Source of the DNA: Verrucomicrobiota bacterium
Lineage (GTDB): Bacteria; Verrucomicrobiota; Verrucomicrobiia; Verrucomicrobiales; Akkermansiaceae
Assembly (NCBI GenBank): GCA_009885905.1
Contig: VFJU01000186.1
Coordinates: 1-13,271 of the forward strand
DNA length: 13,271 nucleotides
Direction: 5' to 3'
Below, piece by piece: positions 1 through 7,065 of this stretch (its first letter is position 1; every line of letters starts with the position of its first letter). Below the pieces are notes generated by a model, which did no database searches, had not been told where the DNA came from, and saw nothing but the letters and a program-made list of their open reading frames with translations. Both the position numbers and the translations under genes were made by a program.

Positions 1-477
1 CGATGGGACATCCTTTGCATCGTTGGGATCGGTTTTTGCAGTCCATTCTTCGGTGTTAGAAAATCCATCCTCATCTGGATCGCGGTTGGGAGAATCCGCA
101 AATCCGGGATCGATGCGGTTCTCAATCCACCAAAGATTCGGGATTGGCGGGTGAACGGGTTCTCCTTTCAACAAGTCGATCGATTTATCAGGCACTGAGT
201 TTTTAACAAAAAGAGGAATCCCGATGAAGAGATCCACCAAACGGTCGCCATCGGAACCCTGAACCAACTTCCTCTCGCGCTTGAGAGACGAGACGCCCTG
301 CGGAATCAAATCCGCGTTTTTGACTGCGGTATTGTTATTCGGTTTGCCGTTCAGGTCAGAAGCGAAATCCGTTTCAATGCTACCGAGCTTCGACCAGCCC
401 ATGTAGGCGAAGCCAAGGCACAGAACGGCGGCACCGCCGAGGGCGGCTTTTTCATAATTCTTTGAAAACCAGGACAT
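1..477 (-). CDS. Amuc_1099-family pilus-like system protein, 3' end cut by window edge
   Basis: The first 159 codons are visible, starting at ATG 477-475; the frame is open to the window edge. The product starts MSWFSKNYEKAALGG and has one membrane-spanning segment at residues 11-27 with a very short cytoplasmic end, so most of the protein should lie in the periplasm. Residues 133-144 form a calcium-loop pattern (D133, D135, D137, G138, E144) followed by TDPND at 149-153, as in thrombospondin type-3-like repeats. Identification as the Amuc_1099 family rests on its place directly downstream of the Amuc_1100 homologue (26-base gap) and on this architecture; I cannot see the C-terminal part. It is probably co-transcribed with the three genes upstream of it. 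No Shine-Dalgarno is visible before the start. Its exact role in the pilus-like complex is not established. Confidence 0.75.
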   Translation of the reverse strand, partial: MSWFSKNYEKAALGGAAVLCLGFAYMGWSKLGSIETDFASDLNGKPNNNTAVKNADLIPQGVSSLKRERKLVQGSDGDRLVDLFIGIPLFVKNSVPDKSIDLLKGEPVHPPIPNLWWIENRIDPGFADSPNRDPDEDGFSNTEEWTAKTDPNDAKDVPS

Positions 478-503
478 GGTGTGAAAGTGAGCGTTTGTCA
501 GGG

Positions 504-1472
504 TTAAGGGAGTTTCTTCACAGGAAGAAATTGAAGGAGGTCGAGCCGGATGAAGACATTGACCTGCTCGTTTCCAAGCACTTGGGAAAGAATTCGACTG
601 GTGTCAACCTGCTCAGAAGCTGGGGCCTCTGCCGCTGGCGCTCCATCCACAGAGGGCGCGGTGTCGCCCGGCAACACGAAGCCGCCATCAAAGCCACCGG
701 CGTCCTCTTTAGGTTTTTCCAATGCAGGAGAGTCAAATTTGGCATCTGCCGCCATCGGTGGGGTTTTTTTCTCGTTGCTGACGCGAATGGAGCGCACGAC
801 AAAAAACCGATTCTTCGAAGCGGCGATGGAGGTCAAGAAGTCACGAGCCGATTTTTCTGGCCCAGTGAAAGTGATTTCCAGTGGAAACGAGCGGGTGACG
901 GCATTTGCCGGGGGAGTGAATGTTTGACCATCTTCTTCAGGGAGCCGTGGACGGTACAAATTGTTCAAAGCCCTAGGCTTGGACTTGGCAAGCGCGAGCA
1001 TCAGTTCCTTGATCCCCGAGAGTTGATACTCGAGAAGTCCGGTCGTTTTTCCGTTCGCCAAGACCGTCCTGTAGCTTTCAAAGCCAACAAAGAATGGCTC
1101 CGGAACGGTTGCACCTGCATCCTCAAATGCCTTGCGAACCTCGGTGTTCGCTGCGAGCAGATCGGTGGTGAATTCTTGCGGAGTGACGTCCTTGATATCT
1201 TTCGGACGGTACGATTCAAACGCCGCTTGGAAGCCGTCCAAGGCTTGGCGGTAAGATGCAAGTGCCTTGGTCTTGCCATCTTTGTTACCGATTTTCGGCG
1301 AGAGGCGAAGTTTTTCAAAGCCAGCCACCTCTTCGGCGGCGACAGCGAACCTTGTCATGGCTTCGTCGTAACGGCCCGAGCCGCTAGTGCCCCAAAAAAA
1401 CAGCAAGAGCACCGCGAGGAGCGTACCTCCTACGAGGGCTGCTATAAACTTGTTATCCTTGATCCAAATCAT
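504..1472 (-). CDS. Amuc_1100-family pilus-like protein (PilO-like)
   Basis: This 322-residue product resembles A. muciniphila Amuc_1100 (about 317 residues) along its length. Recognisable blocks are the N-terminal anchor (helix at residues 9-28), YRPRLP at 173-178, the run around VRSIRVSNEKKTPP (226-239) and NEQVNVF near the C-terminus (301-307). The family has a short cytoplasmic end, one inner-membrane helix, a coiled-coil-like stretch (about 34-90) and periplasmic ferredoxin-like domains related to PilO/PilN. Between residues 236 and 290 lies a low-complexity loop rich in Pro, Ala, Gly and acidic residues, also present in Amuc_1100. In Akkermansia this protein is abundant and is known for signalling through host TLR2; whether that applies here is unknown. 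The gene follows the PilM-PilN fusion with a 27-base gap and precedes the Amuc_1099-like gene by 26 bases. No Shine-Dalgarno is seen before ATG 1472. Confidence 0.9.
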   Translation of the reverse strand: MIWIKDNKFIAALVGGTLLAVLLLFFWGTSGSGRYDEAMTRFAVAAEEVAGFEKLRLSPKIGNKDGKTKALASYRQALDGFQAAFESYRPKDIKDVTPQEFTTDLLAANTEVRKAFEDAGATVPEPFFVGFESYRTVLANGKTTGLLEYQLSGIKELMLALAKSKPRALNNLYRPRLPEEDGQTFTPPANAVTRSFPLEITFTGPEKSARDFLTSIAASKNRFFVVRSIRVSNEKKTPPMAADAKFDSPALEKPKEDAGGFDGGFVLPGDTAPSVDGAPAAEAPASEQVDTSRILSQVLGNEQVNVFIRLDLLQFLPVKKLP

Positions 1473-1499
1473 AATTCAAATAGTGACGCTTGGTGATTT

Positions 1500-3368
1500 T
1501 TACTTGATCACGACCTCTTTGGCCAATGGGAGGGTGATTTCGAAGGACAAGCCAAGTTCCCCTACCTTGCCAGCGGATGTCATCGAACCGAGAACTTGAT
1601 CATCGCGAAGTGGAACTTCCACCCCCTTGGCGTCTTTCACCTTGAAGCTGAAATAGGTCGAATGTTCACGAAGGTTTTTCAACAAATCAGACACCACATT
1701 CCCCCCCTTGGGAGTTTCACGCCAAAAGCCTTTGATGCGAATAGCATTCACACTCAGCGCCTGGGGTGCCGCTGTTTTTCTGCCTGGAGTGGAAGATTCG
1801 TCTTCCTCGACCTTCATTTCAGCGAGAGATGAGGCGCCATAGACCGTTTTATCAAAGTCTGCCTTGATAAGAGAAGTACCGGATGGGTTTTTGGCGTCTG
1901 TCGTTCCGGCCATGCCGGTGACTTTTTCTGCCAGCGGATTGTAGCCCACCAAAGGATCGAAGTCCGTCAACCAAACCGCGTCGCTCGCAAAGCCACCGCT
2001 GAGTTCGGAAATCAAATCCAACCAATAAACGTGCGCAGATTCGGCATCGGTGAAACCTTTCGCGATCAAACCAAGATCGTCTTCCTTTTTAAGGAGCTTC
2101 TCGATGTCTGCCTTCAGCGGTGCGAGGGTGTCGCGAGACTCCTCCATGGTCGTCGCCTTTTCGTTCGCTTTGGAAGCGGCCACCGATTGGAAAATCGCCC
2201 ATAGCGCGACGCCCGCCACGAGAACTGCTGCCGCCCCGATGAGGAATGGCTTGCGACGATCTGCCGCACGCGCCTGCTCGACCGCGAGAGGCACGAGATC
2301 GATGTTGATCGCAGATTTCCCGATGCCACGAAGTCCGAGACCCACGAGTTCACCCATCAGGTGACCCTCACGCTGCACGAGAGAGGCATCCACGCCGCTA
2401 CCGACCGCCACATTGCGCACAGGATTGAAATATTCGACAGGGAGATTGAGCTTCTCCTGGAAGAACTCGAGCGTGTAGGGAAGATTTGCACCGCCACCGG
2501 CAAGAAGAATTCGACGCGGAGCGCTGCCACCGTGCTGGCTGCGGTAGTAATTCGTGGTCCGCGCGATTTCTGCGGGCAAGCGAGTCAACGCATTGCGAAT
2601 GACCATGGCGAGCGCCGCCACCGACTCGTCTAACGACTCGGTGTGTCCGTTCGCTAGCGAAACCAGCCCATTCATCAACTTTTGCTGTTCTGCCTCGACG
2701 AAGGAAATTCCATATTCCTTGGCGATCGCAGCGGTGACCGCGCTGCCGCCGATGGCAATGCTGCGGGTAAAGAAACGACTGCCCTCGATGTACAGCAAGT
2801 TGCTCGTCTTAGCGCCGATGTCGATCAGAAGGACTGGCTCTTCAGGATTGCCGTAGGTGGCTCGGAAAGCATTGTAGATCGCCATCGGGGCCACATCTAC
2901 TTCCGAGGTTCCGATGCCGCTGTCGTTGACCGCCGTGTTGATTTCATCTAGCGCATCCGACTTGATTGCGACGATGACCACTTCTTTCTCAGCAGCCCCC
3001 TCGATGAGTTCGTAATCCCAAACCACCTCGGCGAGAGGAAATGGTACGTGCTGTTGCGCTTCGAATGTGACGAGTTGCTCGATGTTGTCGTCTTGGAGCG
3101 GCGGCAACTTGACGAAACGAGTGAAAACCGACTGACCAGAGATCGCGTATCGGGCCCTAATCTTACCGATCTTCAATCGCTGTGCGAGATCCGCAATCGC
3201 GACGCGTGTTTGAGAAATCTTGGAAGCATCCAGCGCGGGATCCGCCACGATCGATTCAGAATCGTAGGCCGTTAGAGTCAGGCTACCAGATTTCGAAACC
3301 TCGAAAACGGCCATGCCAATGCGCTGGGAGCCAATGTTAAGTGCGACGGTGGTCTGATTTTCAGCCAT
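1500..3368 (-). CDS. Amuc_1101-family PilM-like protein fused to a PilN-like domain
   Basis: This 622-residue protein joins two type IV pilus platform components. Residues 1-345 are a PilM/FtsA-like actin-fold ATPase: phosphate-1 motif at 8-23 (ALNIGSQRIG; Asn11 stands where Asp is usual), phosphate-2 motif LLIDIGAKTSN at 180-190, and adenosine motif ILLAGGGANLPY at 287-298. INIDLVP at 354-360 resembles the INLLP motif by which PilN docks on PilM. A membrane helix at about 374-394 and a coiled-coil-like stretch at 400-435 follow, then a periplasmic PilN-like region (436-622). In Pseudomonas or Thermus, PilM and PilN are separate proteins; a fusion of this kind fits the Amuc_1101 family as I know it. 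It should link a cytoplasmic ring to the PilO-like Amuc_1100 homologue downstream. ATG 3368 is chosen because the fold begins directly after it; no Shine-Dalgarno is visible. Confidence 0.9.
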   Translation of the reverse strand: MAENQTTVALNIGSQRIGMAVFEVSKSGSLTLTAYDSESIVADPALDASKISQTRVAIADLAQRLKIGKIRARYAISGQSVFTRFVKLPPLQDDNIEQLVTFEAQQHVPFPLAEVVWDYELIEGAAEKEVVIVAIKSDALDEINTAVNDSGIGTSEVDVAPMAIYNAFRATYGNPEEPVLLIDIGAKTSNLLYIEGSRFFTRSIAIGGSAVTAAIAKEYGISFVEAEQQKLMNGLVSLANGHTESLDESVAALAMVIRNALTRLPAEIARTTNYYRSQHGGSAPRRILLAGGGANLPYTLEFFQEKLNLPVEYFNPVRNVAVGSGVDASLVQREGHLMGELVGLGLRGIGKSAINIDLVPLAVEQARAADRRKPFLIGAAAVLVAGVALWAIFQSVAASKANEKATTMEESRDTLAPLKADIEKLLKKEDDLGLIAKGFTDAESAHVYWLDLISELSGGFASDAVWLTDFDPLVGYNPLAEKVTGMAGTTDAKNPSGTSLIKADFDKTVYGASSLAEMKVEEDESSTPGRKTAAPQALSVNAIRIKGFWRETPKGGNVVSDLLKNLREHSTYFSFKVKDAKGVEVPLRDDQVLGSMTSAGKVGELGLSFEITLPLAKEVVIK

Positions 3369-3426
3369 GGTTCAAATAAGAGATAAAGAGGAAGCAGTGT
3401 ACGTGGGATACAAGTTAACGATGCGA

Positions 3427-4053
3427 TTAACGGCGTTCCACCGAAATTTCAGGATAGCGATCCCACCACATATCACGAAACGGGGTCTCAGACTTACTGA
3501 GGAGCGGTACGGTCTCGCTCCTAGATATGCTTTCGGAGGCGGTGTTCCACCAGCCGGGTTTATTTTTGTTAGTCCCTTGGGCCACTTTCTCGCCATTGAT
3601 GAGCACTTCGTATCCCACAAGCTCAACAGCATTCTTGCCAGCGTTGTCGGTGCCGGAGATGCGCCGGAGAGATGCGGGCGACAGGAAGATCGAACAATAA
3701 ACATCCTCACCGAGCGGCACGTTGACGTGATCGATCGTCTTGGTGAGCAACAAAAAGCCCTTCGGCTTTTCGGGGTTCTTCACTGCGACATACCACTTGA
3801 TAGAAACTTTTTCGCAAGTTTTAGAAAGCGGCATCGGTGAGAGAATGATATTTAGCCTCGCTTCGATTTCCAACCAGTTCAGCGGTTTGAAGCTTTTATT
3901 CTTCACACCGGGAAACTCGGGCGACGGCAAATTGTCAAAGCTTGGTGGGTCGCTCGTGACTTTCGCCGCTTGGCCGTAGGTGGTGCCCATGGCAAGAAAT
4001 GCGATGGCCACAGATGCGGCGATACAAATGGATTTTCGGAGCGGTGCGTGCAT
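3427..4053 (-). CDS. Amuc_1102-family secreted pilus-like protein
   Basis: The likely start is ATG 4053, giving 208 residues. A longer frame reaches a TTG at 4137, but the ATG start directly precedes a standard signal peptide: MHAPLRK, a hydrophobic core IAASVAIAFLAMG at 11-23, and a probable cleavage site after GQA (27-29). The mature protein is about 180 residues, mostly beta-rich by pattern (alternating hydrophobic residues around 82-125 and 142-157), with two cysteines (80, 120) that could form a disulfide. Position and size match Amuc_1102, for which an immunoglobulin-like fold has been described as I recall. It is the first gene of the pilus-like block, 58 bases ahead of the PilM-PilN fusion. 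A weak AGAAAG lies 10 bases before the start. The function is inferred from position; motif evidence alone is thin. Confidence 0.75.
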   Translation of the reverse strand: MHAPLRKSICIAASVAIAFLAMGTTYGQAAKVTSDPPSFDNLPSPEFPGVKNKSFKPLNWLEIEARLNIILSPMPLSKTCEKVSIKWYVAVKNPEKPKGFLLLTKTIDHVNVPLGEDVYCSIFLSPASLRRISGTDNAGKNAVELVGYEVLINGEKVAQGTNKNKPGWWNTASESISRSETVPLLSKSETPFRDMWWDRYPEISVERR

Positions 4054-4087
4054 ACGGGTTACTTTCTGGCGCAAGGTAGTGAGTTTG

Positions 4088-4134
4088 ATTTCAAGTTGAC
4101 CAGAGAAATTCCAAGAATTTATGAAAATTTCAAG
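4088..4134. repeat. Three iterated ATTTCAAG-like octamers in a divergent promoter region
   Basis: The octamers are ATTTCAAG (4088-4095), ATTCCAAG (4108-4115) and ATTTCAAG (4127-4134). Start-to-start distances are 20 and 19 bases, close to two helical turns, so all three would face the same side of the DNA. They lie between the divergently oriented Amuc_1102-like gene and aroD. Tandem sites with this phasing are typical of a regulator binding cooperatively, but no regulator is identified and the region is AT-rich, so chance is possible. Confidence 0.4.
4096..4125 (+). promoter_or_regulatory. Possible sigma-70-type promoter for aroD
   Basis: TTGACC (4096-4101, five of six bases matching the -35 consensus) is followed after 18 bases by TATGAA (4120-4125, four of six matching the -10 consensus). 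It is the best match upstream of aroD and would give a leader of about 80 bases. It overlaps the repeat array. This is a pattern match only. Confidence 0.3.
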
Positions 4135-4210
4135 CAAAGTAAATACATCGACCCCAATATGCCCTCACCAATCAATTGACGCGCGACGAATTGCCAACCA
4201 TCACTGAGGT

Positions 4211-4927
4211 ATGGCATTTGCTGAAAATTTACTGAATGATCGCCGCCCGCGTGTCGTGGGTAGCTTCGGTAGCTTGTTGGATTTGCAAAGCATCGCAGCG
4301 TCCGCAGTCCGTGAATCTTGCGACCTTGCAGAAATTCGTCTGGATCTTCTCGTCGCAAACGGCGAGCCACTTGACCCATCCGCGTGGAGCCACCTCACTG
4401 AGATTCCGCTCTTATTCACTGCGAGGCGTTCCGAAGAGGGCGGCGCACTTCCGCTGACTCCTGCCGCACGAGTCGACTTGCTCCAAATGGCAATCACCTC
4501 GGCGGCTTGGATCGACGTCGAGGTGGCAAGCCTCCATGAAATGAATGGGTTACTAACAGAATGCGCTAACCGCGATATTCCTTGGATCGCATCCTATCAC
4601 GACTTCGACCGTCTACCCGCCACCGAGGATTTGAAACAAGCGGCACAACGTGCAAAAGACGCCGGTGCGGTGGTCTTCAAGCTCGCCGCGAAACTTAATT
4701 CCACCAGCGATCTCGCACGTCTCGCCGACTTCCAACTGGCGGATCACGGCATCCGCGTGGCCACCATGGGCATGGGATCGTTAGCGCCAGTTTCTCGCTT
4801 GCTCTGCGCTCAGTGCGGCAGCTTGTTTAACTACGGCTATCTTGGAAACACCGCAACCGCTCCCGGACAGTGGGACAGCGCGTTACTGAAAACGGCGATT
4901 AAACGGTTAGAAATATTTAGAATCTAA
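4211..4927 (+). CDS. aroD: type I 3-dehydroquinate dehydratase
   Basis: This 238-residue cytoplasmic enzyme converts 3-dehydroquinate to 3-dehydroshikimate, step three of the shikimate pathway, through a Schiff base with lysine. The class I signature residues are in order: substrate-binding EIRLDL at 41-46, IDVEV with Glu104, the catalytic His130 in SYHDF, the Schiff-base Lys157 in VFKLA, Arg196 in VSRLL, and Gln220 in TAPGQ near the C-terminus. The size is that of a stand-alone TIM-barrel enzyme. ATG 4211 is preceded by GAGG at 4206-4209, only one base away, which is closer than usual for a Shine-Dalgarno. No other shikimate gene is visible nearby. The gene runs away from the pilus-like block, and its stop overlaps the stop of the convergent helicase gene by four bases. 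Confidence 0.92.
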   Translation: MAFAENLLNDRRPRVVGSFGSLLDLQSIAASAVRESCDLAEIRLDLLVANGEPLDPSAWSHLTEIPLLFTARRSEEGGALPLTPAARVDLLQMAITSAAWIDVEVASLHEMNGLLTECANRDIPWIASYHDFDRLPATEDLKQAAQRAKDAGAVVFKLAAKLNSTSDLARLADFQLADHGIRVATMGMGSLAPVSRLLCAQCGSLFNYGYLGNTATAPGQWDSALLKTAIKRLEIFRI

Positions 4928-6945
4928 CTAATTATTTCCACCGGCGCATCTGGTAAGGCTTTAAGAAATGCTTGGCCGTATCGCTTTGTTAGTATCCGGT
5001 TGTCTAAAATACACACCAGACCCTTGTCGCGCTCGGTACGGATCAAACGACCGACTCCCTGCCGCATCTTAAGAATAGCCTCCGGCACCGAGTAATCCAT
5101 AAACGGGTTCCCGCCGGCGGCCTCGATCGCCTCTAACCGTGAAGCTGTCAGCGGATGGTCTGGCACTGCGAATGGTAAACGCGTCACGATCACATTGGAA
5201 AGTGCCTCACCCGGCACGTCGACCCCCGTCCAGAAACTATCTGTCCCGAATAAAACGCTGTGCACGTCGTTGCGGAACTCCTCGATCATCTTATGCCGTG
5301 GCATGCCATCGCCTTGCATAAAAACCCGCCACCCCTGAGTCCTGAAAAAATGCTCTAACCGCTGAGCGGCATCACGCATGGTGCGGTAACTGGTGAAAAG
5401 CACAAACGCCCGACCATCGCTCTCTAACACAGACTGTCGGATTCCCTCCGCCAGCAATTCATCGTAACGCGGCGTCCCCGGGTCAGGCACCGACTTGTAA
5501 ATACGGATCTTCATTTGCCGCGAGTAATCGAACGGGCTACCGATGCAAAGTGCACGAGCTTTTTCCGCCCCCACCCGACCACGGAAGTATCCAAGTTTGG
5601 GATCCCCCACCCCGAGAGTTGCGCTGGTCAAAACCAAACTTTTTTTACCCGCAAAGAGTAAGGGCCGAAGCTTGTCCGCCACATTCACCGGCGCCGCATG
5701 CAGACTGAACTGTTGTTCTTCACGCCCACTCCGCTCGACCCAGTAGACGCAATCATCCGTCGTCTGATCCAGGAAAACTCCCACCGACCCATGCGCCTCA
5801 CGCAAGCGCCGAGAAGCATCTTGTAATTCTGCACGCGTTGCCTCGGAATCGACGTCCTCCGCCAATTCGTCTAATTCTAACCAAAGATTTCTGAGTGGCG
5901 CAGCCAATGTGTTAGGAACCACCTCAGTTTGGCGGATACGGCACTCTTTGGAGAAATTTCCAAACTTGGCGACATCTCCCACTTGATGAAAAAAACGCTC
6001 GGCAGCGGTCAAGGCCGCCTCCACTGCGTTCATCGCCGAGGCTTTGCGGAAACCTTTCAATAGACCTTTGCGCGTCTTGGGATGATAGAGCCTCTGCAAA
6101 TCAAAGCGCAGTCCGGATTGCGAAACACGCAACCCCAGTTGAATCGCAGCAACCTGCTCGATGGTATGCGCTTCATCCAAAATCGCAAAGTCGTTTGGAA
6201 AAAGAAATCCACCCACTTTGTTTGTCGGGTTTTCTTCGTCGTCTTCGTTATCGCCTGATAGATCATCGGTGTTCAGCAACGCAAAAAAAAGCGTGTGATT
6301 CACCACGATCAGCTTGGCATCCGCCGCGGCCTTGCGGGCTTCTTGAAAAAAACAATTCCCCCGAGGCCCGCAGTGCCGCGCCGTGCAGAGGTGGGCTTCG
6401 CTGCACACCTGCAACCAGACTTTCATCTGCGGCTGAAAATCCAAATCGCTCAAAGTTCCGTCCCGCGTCTGCTCAGCCCACTTGCTGATGGCCTCCAACT
6501 CCGCGTTCTCAGTGCTGGTGAAAAGATCCCCCGCCTGCTCAAACGCCCGCCGCAACCGCAGAGGGCACAAATAATTTTGCCGCCCCTTCAACAATACCGC
6601 CGGCAACTCTTCTCCTAAAATTTTCCGAACAATGGGGATGTCCTTCCTAACGAGTTGTTCTTGTAGGTTGATCGTGTGCGTCGAAATAATGCCCTTGCGC
6701 CCGGTTTCAAGGGCGAAGCGCGCGGCGGGAAGAAGATACGCCAACGACTTGCCCACCCCAGTACCTGCCTCCGCCACCAGTGGCTCGGCGCCGATCAATG
6801 CCTCCGCCACTGCCACGGCAAGCTCTTGTTGCTGCGGGCGATATTCGAAGTCTCGAGATTTTGCCAAGTTTCCTTTCCGAGAAAACGCCTCACGCACCGT
6901 TTCGCTAAATCCGGGGATCGGTTGGCCATCAGTAATGGAAATCAT
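4924..6945 (-). CDS. dinG: DinG-family ATP-dependent DNA helicase with [4Fe-4S] cluster
   Basis: The product is 673 residues from ATG 6945. It is a superfamily 2, XPD-like 5'-3' DNA helicase of the DinG/YoaA type, acting in DNA repair and in removal of R-loops or other structures in E. coli. Visible motifs are Walker A AGTGVGKS (60-67), four cysteines for an iron-sulfur cluster at 127, 187, 192 and 198 (the 5- and 6-residue spacing of the last three matches E. coli DinG), the DEAH box at 257-260, SAT at 441-443, TGVDVPGE at 573-580 and motif VI QGVGRLIR at 629-636. An in-frame extension to TTG 7041 adds 32 Cys- and Arg-rich residues unlike the family's N-terminus, so I reject it. There is no clear Shine-Dalgarno. 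The gene diverges from the LptF/G gene (120-base gap). A helicase of the YoaA subgroup cannot be excluded. Confidence 0.88.
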   Translation of the reverse strand: MISITDGQPIPGFSETVREAFSRKGNLAKSRDFEYRPQQQELAVAVAEALIGAEPLVAEAGTGVGKSLAYLLPAARFALETGRKGIISTHTINLQEQLVRKDIPIVRKILGEELPAVLLKGRQNYLCPLRLRRAFEQAGDLFTSTENAELEAISKWAEQTRDGTLSDLDFQPQMKVWLQVCSEAHLCTARHCGPRGNCFFQEARKAAADAKLIVVNHTLFFALLNTDDLSGDNEDDEENPTNKVGGFLFPNDFAILDEAHTIEQVAAIQLGLRVSQSGLRFDLQRLYHPKTRKGLLKGFRKASAMNAVEAALTAAERFFHQVGDVAKFGNFSKECRIRQTEVVPNTLAAPLRNLWLELDELAEDVDSEATRAELQDASRRLREAHGSVGVFLDQTTDDCVYWVERSGREEQQFSLHAAPVNVADKLRPLLFAGKKSLVLTSATLGVGDPKLGYFRGRVGAEKARALCIGSPFDYSRQMKIRIYKSVPDPGTPRYDELLAEGIRQSVLESDGRAFVLFTSYRTMRDAAQRLEHFFRTQGWRVFMQGDGMPRHKMIEEFRNDVHSVLFGTDSFWTGVDVPGEALSNVIVTRLPFAVPDHPLTASRLEAIEAAGGNPFMDYSVPEAILKMRQGVGRLIRTERDKGLVCILDNRILTKRYGQAFLKALPDAPVEIIS

Positions 6946-6967
6946 CGCGTGGCTATCGCATCTCGCA

Positions 6968-6983
6968 TTGGCCACTCTGCCAA
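6968..6983. promoter_or_regulatory. Inverted repeat TTGGC-N6-GCCAA in the dinG / LptF-G intergenic region
   Basis: A perfect five-base inverted repeat separated by six bases lies 23 bases upstream of the helicase start and 82 bases upstream of the LptF/G start. It could be an operator for a dimeric regulator. On the minus strand the same bases include TTGGCA, a good -35 match, but without a good -10. I cannot link it to a known regulator. Confidence 0.25.
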
Positions 6984-7065
6984 GCCGCAAGTTCGAGACT
7001 GGCACACATCGCACTCGACACCCCCGCCTTGCCGCCACCAAGATTTAACTCCTGTTGGCTGGGTT

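Noticed and set aside
426..453. GC-rich hairpins followed by a T-run on the plus strand, near the start of the Amuc_1099-like gene
   Set aside because: The bases are explained by Ala/Gly codons of the membrane helix on the minus strand. No plus-strand gene ends here.
462..1496. Long plus-strand frame opposite the Amuc_1100-like gene
   Set aside because: It has Arg/Cys/Trp-rich, non-protein-like composition and lies wholly over a gene with clear homology on the other strand.
1596..3275. Several plus-strand frames of 75-104 codons over the PilM-PilN gene
   Set aside because: They are shadows of the strong minus-strand gene, without motifs, ribosome sites or plausible composition.
3753..3770. 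Hairpin AAAAGCC-CTTC-GGCTTTT, terminator-like on the minus strand, inside the Amuc_1102-like gene
   Set aside because: It encodes a normal in-frame stretch (KPKG region), has only three GC pairs, and the T-run is short. A terminator here would cut the gene.
6946..7041. Extension of the helicase frame to a TTG start
   Set aside because: The 32 added residues are unlike DinG N-termini and would use up most of the divergent promoter region.
6676..7065. Upstream extension of the LptF/G frame by 130 codons from a GTG
   Set aside because: It overlaps the helicase coding region antisense, is rich in Arg, His and Cys, and lacks family similarity. The ATG at 7066 directly precedes a hydrophobic segment.
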